From Epiperipatus broadwayi (Eukaryota > Onychophora > Udeonychophora > Euonychophora > Peripatidae), in NCBI GenBank assembly GCA_028023455.1, contig JAQFVV010000001.1, positions 25,287,401 through 25,351,400 of the forward strand: a stretch of 64,000 nucleotides of DNA, given 5' to 3'. A program made the translations under genes and the position numbers. This document shows, one piece after another, positions 11,311 through 23,102 of this stretch; the stretch's first letter is position 1; each line of letters opens with the position of its first letter. The notes beneath the pieces were generated by a model. That model worked only from the letters and a program-made list of their open reading frames with translations. It did no database searches and was not told the DNA's origin.

Positions 11311-12049
11311 TCATTCTGTTCTATTTTCTAGCATATATATCTGAATCTTTTTATTCACAAAATTCCTTAGTCCTTCATCCTTTCCTGCTTTATCTTCGAT
11401 CATATCAACACTAGTAAATGACATAACTTCATTTCCTACAGTCTTTTACATGTGTTGAATAAGATTGTTTTATAAATGGCTTTTATTTTTGCTTTAAAAT
11501 CATATTTTGAAAACTTGTCCTTAACTCTTTTCTTAGATTTAAATCCATGTTCACAATTAACAGTTATTTTACTCAACTAATTTTTAGCCTCTTGAGGTAA
11601 CCCTTTTATTCTAGTTTCAATCCATAACTGTCTCCAATATTTTCTTTCTCCACCACACTATCTATCTATTTCCACTCTCTACTTATTTCAAACTTTATTT
11701 CCACCTTCTCTGTTCTAGCACTATCCTGTGCTACTTCAATTTCTATATCTTCTATGACAACAACTTTTTTACTTCCTGGCTCTCTTTACTCGACTCATTT
11801 TTTAACTCCTTTCCCATCTCAACTTCTTTTTCTACTTCCTGACTTTCATCTACTCTTCCCATCATTCCTCTTCTCATTTCTTTAATAATTTCTTCCTTTA
11901 TTGCCTGCTGGCCCTGCTTAACATCACTAATTTCTTCTTTCATAGCCCTCTGGCTCTGCTTGATTTCACTAATTTTCATCCTTCATTTCTATCATCATCT
12001 TCATTATTATTAATCTGATCTCTGACTCTTCTTTTTCAACAATTCCCAT
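11311..12049 (-). pseudogene. Gag-like coiled-coil protein of the LTR element (left copy), frameshifted
   Basis: Read on the - strand, this starts at an ATG complement at 12047-12049. It encodes a charged, heptad-rich segment (S-E-I-K-Q-S-Q, M-K-E-E-I-S-D-V-K-Q-G-Q) typical of the N-terminal coiled coil of some gypsy-like Gag proteins. This is followed by a Glu/Lys-rich part and a more globular C-terminal third. A frameshift just after the start segment and another at a run of six A residues split it; both are shared with the right-arm copy. The left copy has extra small indels in the C-terminal third, so its reading is more broken than the right copy (38662-39426). No zinc knuckle is visible. 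Confidence 0.6.
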
Positions 12050-12455
12050 TTTCAACACAAGATTAAATTCGCAATACTAACTTCTTTTTTTCCAAAAAAA
12101 AAAAAAAAATCCAAAAGCAAATAAAATGTTATTTTCTATTTATCATTTTCTAAGGAAAAAACAAAAACAAACTATTTTCACACTTTTTTAAATTCCAAAA
12201 AAAAAAAAAAACAAAACTCCAAAAGGTTTTTCTTCCAAAAAAAAGCTATTTACTATTTATTTATTTGTCATATGAAAAAGTTGAACCCCCTTCTACCAAA
12301 CTGCTCAAATCATACATGCCATAACTAACATAAACTGATCCCTGCCTACTATAGCTTGCCTCTTACAAGTGAAATCTTTCTCAATTGTCTAAACAAAATC
12401 TCACATGGGCTTGAAAATTCAAAGCCCTATGTTGGTTACACTATAATTTAAAGTA

Positions 12456-14383
12456 TGTAATGGATGAAAGATTTTGGTTTCACATATACTGACCACAAGG
12501 GTTCTACTAGTCTGAAAATCAGAATTAGACATTTATTTTAAAGGTGGACAGGATATGCAAACCTGAATGCACTGAACTAAACTCAGGGAGAAATAAGAAA
12601 TCTTAAGTATTGTTTAGACAATTGAGAAATAAAAGTACCAAGACAAATGTTAGCCAAATAACTTTAAACAATTTGTAAATTTATTAAGAGCTTAAATAAT
12701 TTGAAAATTTTACTAAAGTTTGGACAATAGAATAAAGCAACCTAGCCATGAATACAAAAGTGACTTAGATTCAAATACACATATTTATCAGAGAAATGCA
12801 CGTGAATATGGCAAACATGAAAACATTAAATGCTTTGGCAGCAAAATTCTCTCACCTAAAAATAAAAGAAATGGATAGGATATTTTCCTGCTGGCAATTT
12901 ATAAAATTACAAAAAAAAAAACAGCAACTCTAGCTTCCTGATTCAGAGATATGAAATCAGTTATGGTCTTGTAGGAAATCAATGAAACCATTGTGGATGA
13001 TCAATCAGTAGCATTCTAACTACTGATGTTATAATGCTGCAGGACTGCTGCACATAATACTACTTTTAAAGCAAATATGGTTGATTTCACGTATAAGACA
13101 GCAAAAAGATATTTGATTATGATCTTACATAATCTAAAAAGAAATCTCTACTTTCAAAAAACCAGAACAAAGAACCCGATAAATAGCCAGCCAAAAGATT
13201 TTGTTGTTTGCAAAAAGTGCAAACTAAACATGTTTCAAATTAATTATTTTACAATAACAACTAAGGGCAGGTGAGTAAATAAAAATTATGAAAACTGCCA
13301 AAACATTTAGCAATAGTTTGTGAAATAATTAGACATATATTAAACATATGAAATTATACATTCACAATGCACTTTCTGATAAACAAAAATTGAAAACAAA
13401 CTTGGAATCTTAAAATTAAGATTCCAAAGCACATTTTAAATACTAGAAAAAGTAAATACAGAAAATGAATGTTAGATTAACTAATAAATAAAACTTTATA
13501 TATCAGACTTATTTTAGATTGAGTGGAGATTTAATTAGAAGCAATTTATTTACCCTGGTAAGAATAAGAAAAAGTTTACCTTATGGTAAGGCAGAGTTCA
13601 AGTAGTTTTCTGAAGAGTGCACACTTTTAATAAGTTCATATTTCAGGTGACTTCTTTTTATGATGGAGGCAGGTGTCAAGGCTAATTGGGAATCCAACTT
13701 ATGTTAGAGTTTCATGGCATCATGAAAGAGCAGATCAGAGTCCAAGGTTCAATCTTATTTAACTTAACAATGCATGTTGTTGTTTGCAAGACATATAGCA
13801 GTGTATTTTAACATCTTGGTGAAAGCAAAATTGTTTTTAATAACTACAAATTTTGCCTTTAAAGAAATTAAATGTCTGAACTGCAAATGTGAAATGAGGT
13901 TAATCAGAATCTATAGGAAGCTGAACTAATCCTTTGACAGAGTATTTTCTTGGTCAAGGCTTTCTAGAATGATGCATGAAATTTTTGGGATTATTTATAC
14001 CCACACTCAAGTTCCCACAAAAACTTGTTATTGTTTTTGAATTCTACTCCCGAGGGCAGGGCAAATCTTAATCTCCCACTCAATCTAATTCAGGAATTCC
14101 AACCAGGGATTATTTTAACTAAAACAACAACACAAAATCTTAGAATTAAATTAAAACTGATAAAAATAAGCAACAGGAATGTAATCAACATGTTTGCTTG
14201 TTTTTAATTAATTTGATGAAAAAAAAGTAAAAACAAGTGGTAACAGAAACTATTTTAAAATCAATGAATAAAAAACATTTTAACACAAATGAGTATGTGT
14301 ATTATTACATGTAATCTTTTTAAATAATTTTTAAATGACGTTAGATTTAACTTTGAATGGTTGACACAGACTGCTCTGTCACA
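12456..14383 (-). repeat. LTR (5' LTR relative to the gag frame), left copy
   Basis: This is the 1928-base partner of 9006-10984, with the same TGTAATGGATGAAAG start and ...CTGTCACA end. The 65-codon frame at 13077-13274 is kept in the mirror copy (37443-37640), but the partner LTR has it disrupted, so it is probably chance. Confidence 0.8.
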
Positions 14384-14508
14384 ATATATTTCAGTTTTCA
14401 AAATGTAGATCAATTTCTAAATACATATATTTTTTTGTTTTGTTTTTTAACAATTAAGTCTATAAATGGGGAAAATATTAAATAAACTTTTATAAAACAT
14501 TTCAAGTT

Positions 14509-16070
14509 GTTATTATAGGGATTTGAACCCAGACTTTCAATCTCTCTTTGTCATCCATTTCATCTTATACAACTGATACACATGATGACATACATGCAAA
14601 AAATAAAAATGATTTCCAATATGCATATTTTATGCTGAACCAGCACTTATTAGTTGGTCCAAATTTATCATCTCTCACACATAGGGCTCAGTTTATATTA
14701 AGATAGCAAATTCTCAAACTTTAATGGACAGGCTTTAATATTCTCCCCTCTCCAACTCTTCAGCCATCCATATCATTGAAAATCTGATGATAACATGTTC
14801 AAAGTTCTTGTTTGCTAATTTTGTTGTCATACCCATGTTGACTATAAATCATTCTGACCCCTCATATGCAGAACCTTAAGTCCATTCAAATACAATGAAG
14901 GAAAATGGGCAAAATACAGGTTGAATATGTCATATTTAAATAGTAATATATATATATATATGTTAAGCTAGATGTAATTATAGGGGGTTGAATCTGGACT
15001 TTCAAGCTCTATTTTGTCATCGACTCTATCTTATACAACTGATACACCTAACCACATACACGCAAAAAGATAAATGATCTCCAATATATATATATATATA
15101 TATTGTGCTGAAGGAGCACTCATCAATTGGTCCAGATCATCATCTCTTATGCACATATATAATCAGTGCTCAGTTTATATTAAAATATTAATTTCTCAAA
15201 CTTTAATGAACAGGCTTCAATCTTTTCCACTCTCCAACTTTTCCGTCATCCATATCATTGAAAATCTAATGATGGCATCTTCAAAAGTCCTTGTTTGGCA
15301 TCATCAGATTTTTAATGACATGGATGGCTGAAGAATTGGAGAGTAGAGAAGATTGAATCCTATCCATTAATGTTTGAGGATTTGCTATTTTAATACAAAC
15401 TGAGCCCTGATTACATATCTGTGTGAGAGATGATGATCTGGACCAACTGATGAGTGTGGTTCAGCAAAAAATATGGATATTGAAGATTATTTATCTTTTC
15501 TGCATGTATGTGGTTGCATGTATCAATTATATAAAATGAAGTGGGTGACAAAAGAAAGCTTGAAAGTTTGGGTTCAAACTCCTATGATTATATCTAGCTT
15601 AAAAGTGTATATAATATATTCATATTTAAATGTTACATATTTAGCCTGTATTCTGCCCATCATTGTCTGTGTATTTGAATGGACTTAAGATCATGCATAT
15701 GAGGGGTCAGAATGACTTATGGTCAATATGATTATGACAACAAAATTGGAAAACAAGAGTGTTGAACACGCTATTTGTCAAATTTTTCAATAATATGGAA
15801 AGCTGAAGAGTTGGAGAGGGGAGAAGATTGAAGCCTGTCCATTAATGTTTGAGGATTTGCTATCTTGATATAAATTGAGCACTATGTGTAAAAGATAATG
15901 ATCTGGGCCAACTGATGAGTGCTGGTTCAGTGCAAATTACATATACAAGAAATCATTTATCTTTTTTCCATTTGGTCATGTGTATCGGTTGTATAAGATA
16001 GAGTGGATGACAAAAGGGAGCTTAAAAGTCTGACTTCAAATCTCTATAATTATATCTAGCTTATTTAAAT
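14509..16070. mobile_element. Fold-back element B (left copy), same family as element A
   Basis: Two direct units (from 14509 and about 14985) are followed by two inverted units, with the turn near 15300. Units share with element A the segments around CTGATACAC, AGTTGGTCCAGAT, AATGGACAGGCTT and TTGAAAATCTGATGAT, but are diverged. The block is bounded by ATTTCAAGTT (14499-14508) and ATTTCAGGTT (16071-16080), a likely target duplication with one mismatch. A perfect RNA polymerase III B-box (GGTTCAAATCC) lies in reverse at 14519-14529, with an A-box-like AGAGTGG about 35 bases from it on the same strand. A TA run at 15083-15104 is expanded in the mirror copy. Confidence 0.75.
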
Positions 16071-16548
16071 ATTTCAGGTTATTCTCAATTTTTTAAAAAC
16101 ATAAATTCGAGTAAAAATTTTTCACAACATACATGATTAGCTGATCATTTTTAGAAATCTTATTCATTTTCCTCAAAACTTCAGTGTTCATAAGAGTAAT
16201 CCACCTATTTTTCAACAAATAATGAAAGTTTATGCAGTTTAGAATTTTTTATCATTGCTTTTTTTAAAGATAAAATAGACTTGAAAAGCGTAGACTTTAA
16301 AAATACAATAGTTATAGTGAAAACAAGAAGAAAATTTAAGTACTCACCAAATATTGACTGATCACACTTTTGTCTTTTTTTTTTTTTTATTGTTTAGCAG
16401 TCTTTTTAAATGCAACTTCTACAATGATTTTTGCGTGCATGCACATATACCCATATATAAAGAGACAGAAAAAGAGAAATTTAACTATGTCTCTATACTT
16501 TTAATAATTTAATAACTTATTAAAATTAGTATTAAATTTTTATTTTAG

Positions 16549-16656
16549 ATCAGTACTTGGAGCTTGGATCTTGGATTTACTTTAGCGTTTGGAAGCATGT
16601 TTTCGAAGGCTTGGAGAGTTCACGCAATATTTTCAAATAAGAAACTAGAAAAGAAG
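16549..16656 (+). CDS. GABA-B-type receptor exon, TM3 region (left copy)
   Basis: This 108-base, 36-codon exon continues the exon at 5305-5440 in phase 0. The acceptor is TATTTTAG at 16548 and the donor is AAG|GTATTG at 16656/16657. It reads I-S-T-W-S-L-D-L-G-F-T-L-A-F-G-S-M-F-S-K, then A-W-R-V-H-A-I-F and K-K-L-E-K-K. The G-F-T-L-A-F-G-S-M-F-S-K and W-R-V-H-x-I-F motifs are hallmarks of the third transmembrane helix and second intracellular loop of GABA-B receptors. The following exon (TM4 onward) was not found before the palindrome centre. The right-arm copy at 34037-34144 differs by a silent GCG/GCA alanine codon, consistent with either constraint or very recent duplication. Confidence 0.9.
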
Positions 16657-19600
16657 GTATTGAAATATTTATTACCATACTGAAGATAATTAGATTAATT
16701 AAAAACTTTTTAATATAGTGTTTATTTATCTTTTAAGTGGCAATAAATTATTTTAAAACTAACTATTTCTAGCAAATGTTAGTTATTTTTAAAAAAACAC
16801 AAAGCTCTTAATTAAAAAAAAGTTACATCCTATATTACAAAAAAAAAAAAAATCTTGAAAAGATGAGCATTTTTGTTGTAAGTGCTCAGTGACATAAAAA
16901 TAAAAGAAATATTACTATATATATATACACACACACATATATATATATAGTTTAAATATATTTTTGGCTCATTGATTAATAAAGGTTTATGTTTTACAAA
17001 GCTGTCCAGTTGCACTTCGATAAATGATCATATCCACACATTTATGATCTTAAACTAAAGAAAAGAAATTTTTAAATATTTAATATACAAATATTAAATA
17101 TATAAATATTTGAAACCAGGCACTCTTCACAAATCCTCTATACTTAAATATTAAATATGTATATAAATATAAGTTATAGCTAGTGAAGAAGAGAGAAAAA
17201 AAATGGGTATCGTTATATAAATAGTAGAATATGTAGAATTATTTTCTCTTTACTTTTAAACAATTTAATATAGAATTGAATAGCTTGCGACAATGTTTCG
17301 GGAGAACATAAATGTTCGTTAAAAAAAGAATATATTTTTTTGTTTTGGTAATTTGTTTATTTTCTCCACAAGATATTAAAGGTGGTTAGAAACAAGTGCA
17401 TGAGAGCAGTGTAGTGAATATTATACTACAGAAATATCATTCATTGTTGGATAATCTCTAGTCTAATAAATGACTAATCAAAATTAAAAAAACTTTATTT
17501 TGATAAAAAGACACATACACACACATATATATATATATATTTAACAGTTTTCCCCTTATCTCATTAACTCTTTAACCGTTTCGAGATAACAGATTTTATA
17601 GAGCTATTTTACAGTAAATCAAGCGAGTATTTATTACTGGTTTTACAGGTTGAAGTAAAAGAAAAATTTGAGCTATTAGACTTTAAACTGGGCATTTATT
17701 TAAATTTACTATAGCTATAGTTTTGAAAATTAATAATTAAAGTTCATCTGAGAGCTTTTGCGGTAGTCGTGAAGATTATTACCTACCTGTGCACCAGCTT
17801 GTCTCTTGGCTTTGTTCTCAGGATAGGCAGCCGCTCTCTACTTGAAGTACTATTGCAGTAGGTTTCTATCAGGAAGGTTATCTAGTGCTATGTTGGCTTG
17901 TACCATTTCAGCACTTAGGATGGAGATGAAGATCATCATTCCTCGGGCATGATGAACGGCACAATCCACCTAACTACTCGGCAATCCTAAAATTCAAACG
18001 GGTGTGGATTCGGTTTGCAGATCTTTCTAAAATTTGACTGAGTATATATATATAGCAAAAAAATTGAATCTATTTACACTTGCTCATGATGGAATTATAT
18101 TTTTAGTAAACAAAATAATCTCAGTGAAATTACAAATTAGTATCTGTAAAATTTGATATTTTTAGAGACCAAAAAAACTTTTGTTTTAATCCACAAACAG
18201 GATGTTTTCTTACATTTGGCCATTTACTTTCCCACAAGATTTTAGCAATGGACACCGTTGACTAAATCTTGTTTACAACTTAAAATATATTTGGACAAAC
18301 ATTTATTGTCTTTAATAAAATTCTGATTTCATCAACTCACCATACTAAACACAGGTGTGGCATGATATAATTTTTACAGATTACTTTTAAATAATTTAAA
18401 AAAATAGCAAACGACTAAATAACAAGACTATATATATATGACGGTGGTACGTGGAATTTGTATATATGCGATCTAAGCAAAATAAAGCATAAAATTGATT
18501 TATAATTTAAACTAAATCGCATTTAAAATTATATACGATCTTTTAAATAAGAGAAAATTGCTGTGGGAAGTAAAATAAAAACATTATTAAAAAAAAAAAA
18601 GATGTAGTGTGCTTTCGTTCCTAAAAAAGTCAAGCTTCGTCACTGATATATATATACCAATAAAATTTTTTGAGAAAAACTATTGTGATCTAATATTTTT
18701 AAATTATGCCACAAGAAGGTAATTACTGATACAGTCATTCTGTCTGGTGAGATTTTAAAGCCACAATTATCTTTTAAGAGAATAGAAACTTTTAAAATTA
18801 TATTACTTATTAATGAATTAATATATCTATGAACAACAACAGCATGACTCATTACTATAACAAATAAGACAAAATTATTTTAATAATTATTTTATTACAA
18901 TAAAAGTGAGTTGGGAATTGCGTTTTGTTGTAAATTGCATTTTTTATAAATACCTATTTTTGATAAATATAATTTATCAGAGAAGAGAAAATAACTCTAT
19001 AGATTTTTGGTTGGCATTGTTTAAACTTATATGAAATTTAAAGTAATTTTAAGCTGATAGCTATAACAAATGAGTATTTTTTAAAAAAATTTAAATTTTT
19101 ATTAAGATTATTATTCCTAACATCATTTTCTTTCATTAAATTACTATTCGCCCCCCCCCCATCTTTCAGCTTATTCTAATTAGAATAATACGAACTATAT
19201 TACAAGCTAACTCAATTTCAAATAAAGAAAGACCAAATAAATTAAAAAGCATAACAAAAAAGTAGTGAGAAAAAGATTAGATTTCAGAATAAAATTTAAA
19301 TTAAACAAAAATAAAGCAAGCATATTTTATTCGTAAAAGTGATTTACTATAATGCAAAACATTTCTAAAACTGTGCTTATTTTAAAAGTGATATATATAG
19401 TTTATATTCTCTAGTCAGCGAACATTAACATAGGAGGGATTAGAAATAAATCATTAATATCATCATATAAAAGCAAGTTTTATTCTTAAAAAACAAAACA
19501 AAAACCAACATATACATTTCTTTTAAGTATAATTTTTAATAGCTCAAGTATAGATGCACCCCCAGTGAGCTATATGTAAGCCAACTATCCTTAAACATAA

Positions 19601-19729
19601 GTATAGGTAATGAACCCATAGACACAGGTATATATTAAGCCTGCGTTTCAGTTCTTAGCTTAGATTGTATATAAACATTTTATTTATTTATTTGAGCAAA
19701 GCGTGATACATACTAATATTATTTCAAGA
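16657..19729. other. Intron or non-coding DNA with a GC-richer patch at 17755-18020
   Basis: Mostly AT-rich without coding signal. The patch at 17755-18020 is clearly less AT-rich and is mirrored at about 32.68-32.96 kb. It has stops in all frames and no tRNA boxes that I can place, so its nature is unknown. A C-homopolymer lies at 19150-19160. The 70-codon reverse-strand frame at 18640-18852 looks like chance. Confidence 0.45.
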
Positions 19730-22240
19730 CTCCTATAAGATATTAACTGAAGATTAATTTAATTTTTACACATTGTTGAATATGAGTCTGTGCATATCTC
19801 TCTGAATTGTTATAATGATTTCAGAACAGTTTATAGTTGTCCTGAAATTATGCTATTATATATAAATCATGCTCTGCATGTTAATACATCAGTAAATGGA
19901 ATGCTTACATATGATCCAACCTAAGATATAGATGAACTCATTCTATACTTATGTTTATTGATGAATAGTTTACATATAGCTTGCTGGTCATTTTCAGGGC
20001 TTCAGTATTAATCACATCTATAATGAGCTATTAAAAAGTTATGTTTATATTTATTAATTGAAAATTACCATAATATTCACAGGTTGTTAAATATGAGGCT
20101 CTGATTAGTTATAGTGATTTTAGAATAGCTTATAATTGTCCTGAAATTACATTACTATATACAAGTCATGCTCTGTGTATTAATAATCAAATTCTCTCTA
20201 TGAATCTCACCTTTATTCTGTGTTGAAGTAATTTTACACTATTCTAAACTCATTATAATTAATCAGAGGATAACAACCTGTAAATATTAAATCAATGTAA
20301 CTCCCACATTTGACCAAACCCAAACAACTGAAATAACTCAATGGGAATTAGCTTTCCAAAAGTAAATGTGTGTGTGTTTTTTTTTAAATCAAAATTTTTG
20401 GGGCTGTGTATGTTGATATACTGTTTCAATTTCTTAAACCTCAGCATTATTCTTGCCACTATAATCTTTCATTAAATTAATTTTTTTTGAGATTATCATA
20501 AGTTCTTTCCACTGGACTGTCTGTGGGGATCTCAACCATACACAGTGCATTTAGATTAAATTAACAGTCAGAATTTTTTGCCCATGGTTTCATTAAGATT
20601 GAAGTTACTGTAAAGGAATTAGAGACGAAGTTTAACTTTGAAATCAAATTGCAGAATTGGGTCAAAATAATATTTGAAATACACAAATATATGTTTACAA
20701 ACCAATTAATAAGTCAGATTTTTAAAAATTATTTATGGTTCCTATTTAGAAAATACTAATTAACTTAAACTTATAAATTATATATTCTGCTAAGGTAAGG
20801 TGTAGGTGGACTCAATTCCTATACTTAGGTTTTTTAACAGTTAGTTTACATATAGTTCATGAGGTTTTTTAGTACTTCCACATTAATTGCATCTATACTC
20901 AAGCTGTCAAAAAGTTTTATGTACATCTATTAACTGAAGATTAATTTAATATTCACAGTTTGTTAAATATGAGATTCAAACTTTCTCTCTAAGTAGTTAT
21001 AATGTTTTTGGAATAGCTTATAGTTGTGAAATTACATTAATATATACAAATCAAGCTCTGTGTGCTAATATGTCAATAAATGTAATGCTTATATGTAATC
21101 CAAGCTAAAGTATAAGTGAGCTCATTCTATACTTGTTTATTGATGGGTAATTTATATATAGCTTGCAGGAAGTTTTAGGATTTTCACATTAATTACATCA
21201 AATTTGAACGATCAAAAAGTTATATTTACATCTATTAATTGAAGATTATTTGATATTAAAAGATTTGTTAAATATGAGACTCAGCCTTTCTCTCTGATTA
21301 GTTATAGTTATTTCAAAATAGGTTATAGCTGTCTGGAAATGATGTTAGTCTATATAAATCATATTCTGCATATTAATAACCAAATTGTCTCTGGGAATTT
21401 TATTTTTGTTTGGTGTTGAAATAATTTTCCAATATGGAAAGATTACTTACACATTTGACCAAACTCTAACCAACTGAAATAATTCAATTGGAATGATTTT
21501 TCCAAAAGTAAATGTGTGGCTTGGTATGAACTTTTTTCTGAAATTAAAATTGTTGGATCTGTGTGTATTTCCATATGCACTATCAATTTCTTGAATCTCA
21601 ACATTATTTTTGACACTATAGTCTTTCATTATATTAAAATTGTTTGAAATTATCTGGATAACTGTCTTTCTGGTCACTGGATTGGCTATGGGAATCTTAG
21701 CAGCATGTAGTACATTCAGACCTATTTAATACTCAGAATTCTTTGCTTGGGGGTTTATTAAAAGTGATGTGTACTGTAAAAAAAAATAGAGATGGACTTT
21801 ATCTTTGAAATTAAATTGGTAAAATGGTTCACAAATAATATTTGAAATACTAAAATATATGTTCTTCAAACCATTTCAATTGTTTTAATTAACTAAAACC
21901 TATAAATGATATATTTTACCAAACCAAGATATAAGAGAGCTCATTTTATAATGATGACAATTTGGATTTTTAGTATTTTTATATTAATTGCTTTTATTTT
22001 TGAACAATCAAAAAGATACATTTACATCTATTAACTAAAAATTAATTTAATATTTACAGGTTCTAAATATGAGGCCTAGCCTTTCCTTTTGATTAGTTAC
22101 AGTTATTTCAGAATATTTTGTTAGTATGCATAAATCATGTTCTGCATGTTAATATATCAATAAATGGAATGCTTATATACGATTCAAATTAAGATATAGA
22201 TGGGCTCATTTTATATCTACAAATAGCTAACATCATCTAT
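19730..22240. repeat. Tandem repeat with ~1.2-kb higher-order unit (left copy)
   Basis: Sub-repeats beginning near ATTAACTGAAGATTAAT recur at about 19740, 20055, 20930, 21230 and 22030. The spacing alternates short (about 300) and long (about 800-875), giving a 1.1-1.2 kb higher-order unit present just over twice. The unit contains a reverse-strand fragment that is open for 76 codons at 21447-21677 but interrupted in the other unit. It could derive from a transposon protein, not identified. Mirror copy: about 28520-31010. Confidence 0.65.
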
Positions 22241-23102
22241 GCTAGAAACTGCAAAGAATAAAAAAAATGGGTGCTTTGAATTCTTAATTTACATAAATTT
22301 AAACACTGTCAGCCTATAAATATATTTCAGCTTTTTTATTCTGATTCTGCTGTGAATATAAAGGGTTAGTTTAATTAACCTATGTAAATTGTAGTGATAG
22401 TATTGTTATTTTTTCCCTAAAAAGATTACTCTAGAAAAAATGTATTATAAAAAGAATTTTAAAATAAATTATGTAAATTAGCATAGCTAATAAATAGAAT
22501 CTGAAATTCATAGCGCAGCAGTCAAGAGCTATCAGTAACATTAAGAGAAGAAAATGGCTGCTAAGAGTAAAACAATGCATTTCTGAAAGGGAAAAAGCTA
22601 ATGCTGAACAAAGACAGTTTTAATAAATTGCTTACTGTTAAAATTTAGACAGAAAGAAATTTGTATAAACTCTAATTAGAAGAGTAAACAAACTATCTGA
22701 AAATTCAGTTTGTAAAATAAGTATTTTCACATATTAAATATATTTTATTGCAATTTCCATAAGTTAATGGGATAAATTATTGTCAATAGTTTAATTCTAT
22801 TGTACTTTTTATATTGTTAAATGAATATATCAGCAAATAGAAATAAAGTTGCTGATATAAACTTGCTGATATAAATATATAGTTTTGTGTGTATTATTTA
22901 TTTTCGTCTACAAGACTGAGATTAAGTTTTCCCATGATCATGGCAGATGGTACAGATGACAATTTAAGAAGAACTTGTGTAGAATATTAAGTTAAAAGAA
23001 GAATAATTGTATGTTTGTGTGGAAATAGTGAAAAGATGAAATGGCAGTCCCACTCATAATTTGCAAGAATTTGACATTAGTAACCTCTCAATTTATATAT
23101 AT
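22241..23102. other. AT-rich DNA between tandem repeat and central LTR
   Basis: No gene is visible. This stretch aligns only moderately with its mirror (about 27.70-28.52 kb), with many substitutions and indels. Confidence 0.5.

Larger units (their letters stand above)
9006..14383 (-). mobile_element. Gag-only LTR retrotransposon with ~1.95-kb LTRs (left copy)
   Basis: Two direct repeats flank a 1471-base internal region. They begin TGTAAYGGATGAAAG and end CTCYRTCACA, giving TG...CA ends with an imperfect terminal inverted repeat. The flanks on both sides are ATAT, a possible 4-base target duplication. The internal region has one gag-like reading frame on the - strand (11311-12049) and no reverse transcriptase, protease or integrase, so the element is non-autonomous, similar to large LTR-retrotransposon derivatives. 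No clear primer-binding site or polypurine tract was recognised. The mirror copy in the other arm sits at the same insertion site, so insertion preceded the duplication. Confidence 0.8.

Noticed and set aside
18640-18852. 70-codon reverse-strand frame conserved in both arms as a missing receptor exon
   Set aside because: It lacks the motifs of later GABA-B transmembrane helices and has no clear splice sites; conservation is explained by overall arm identity.
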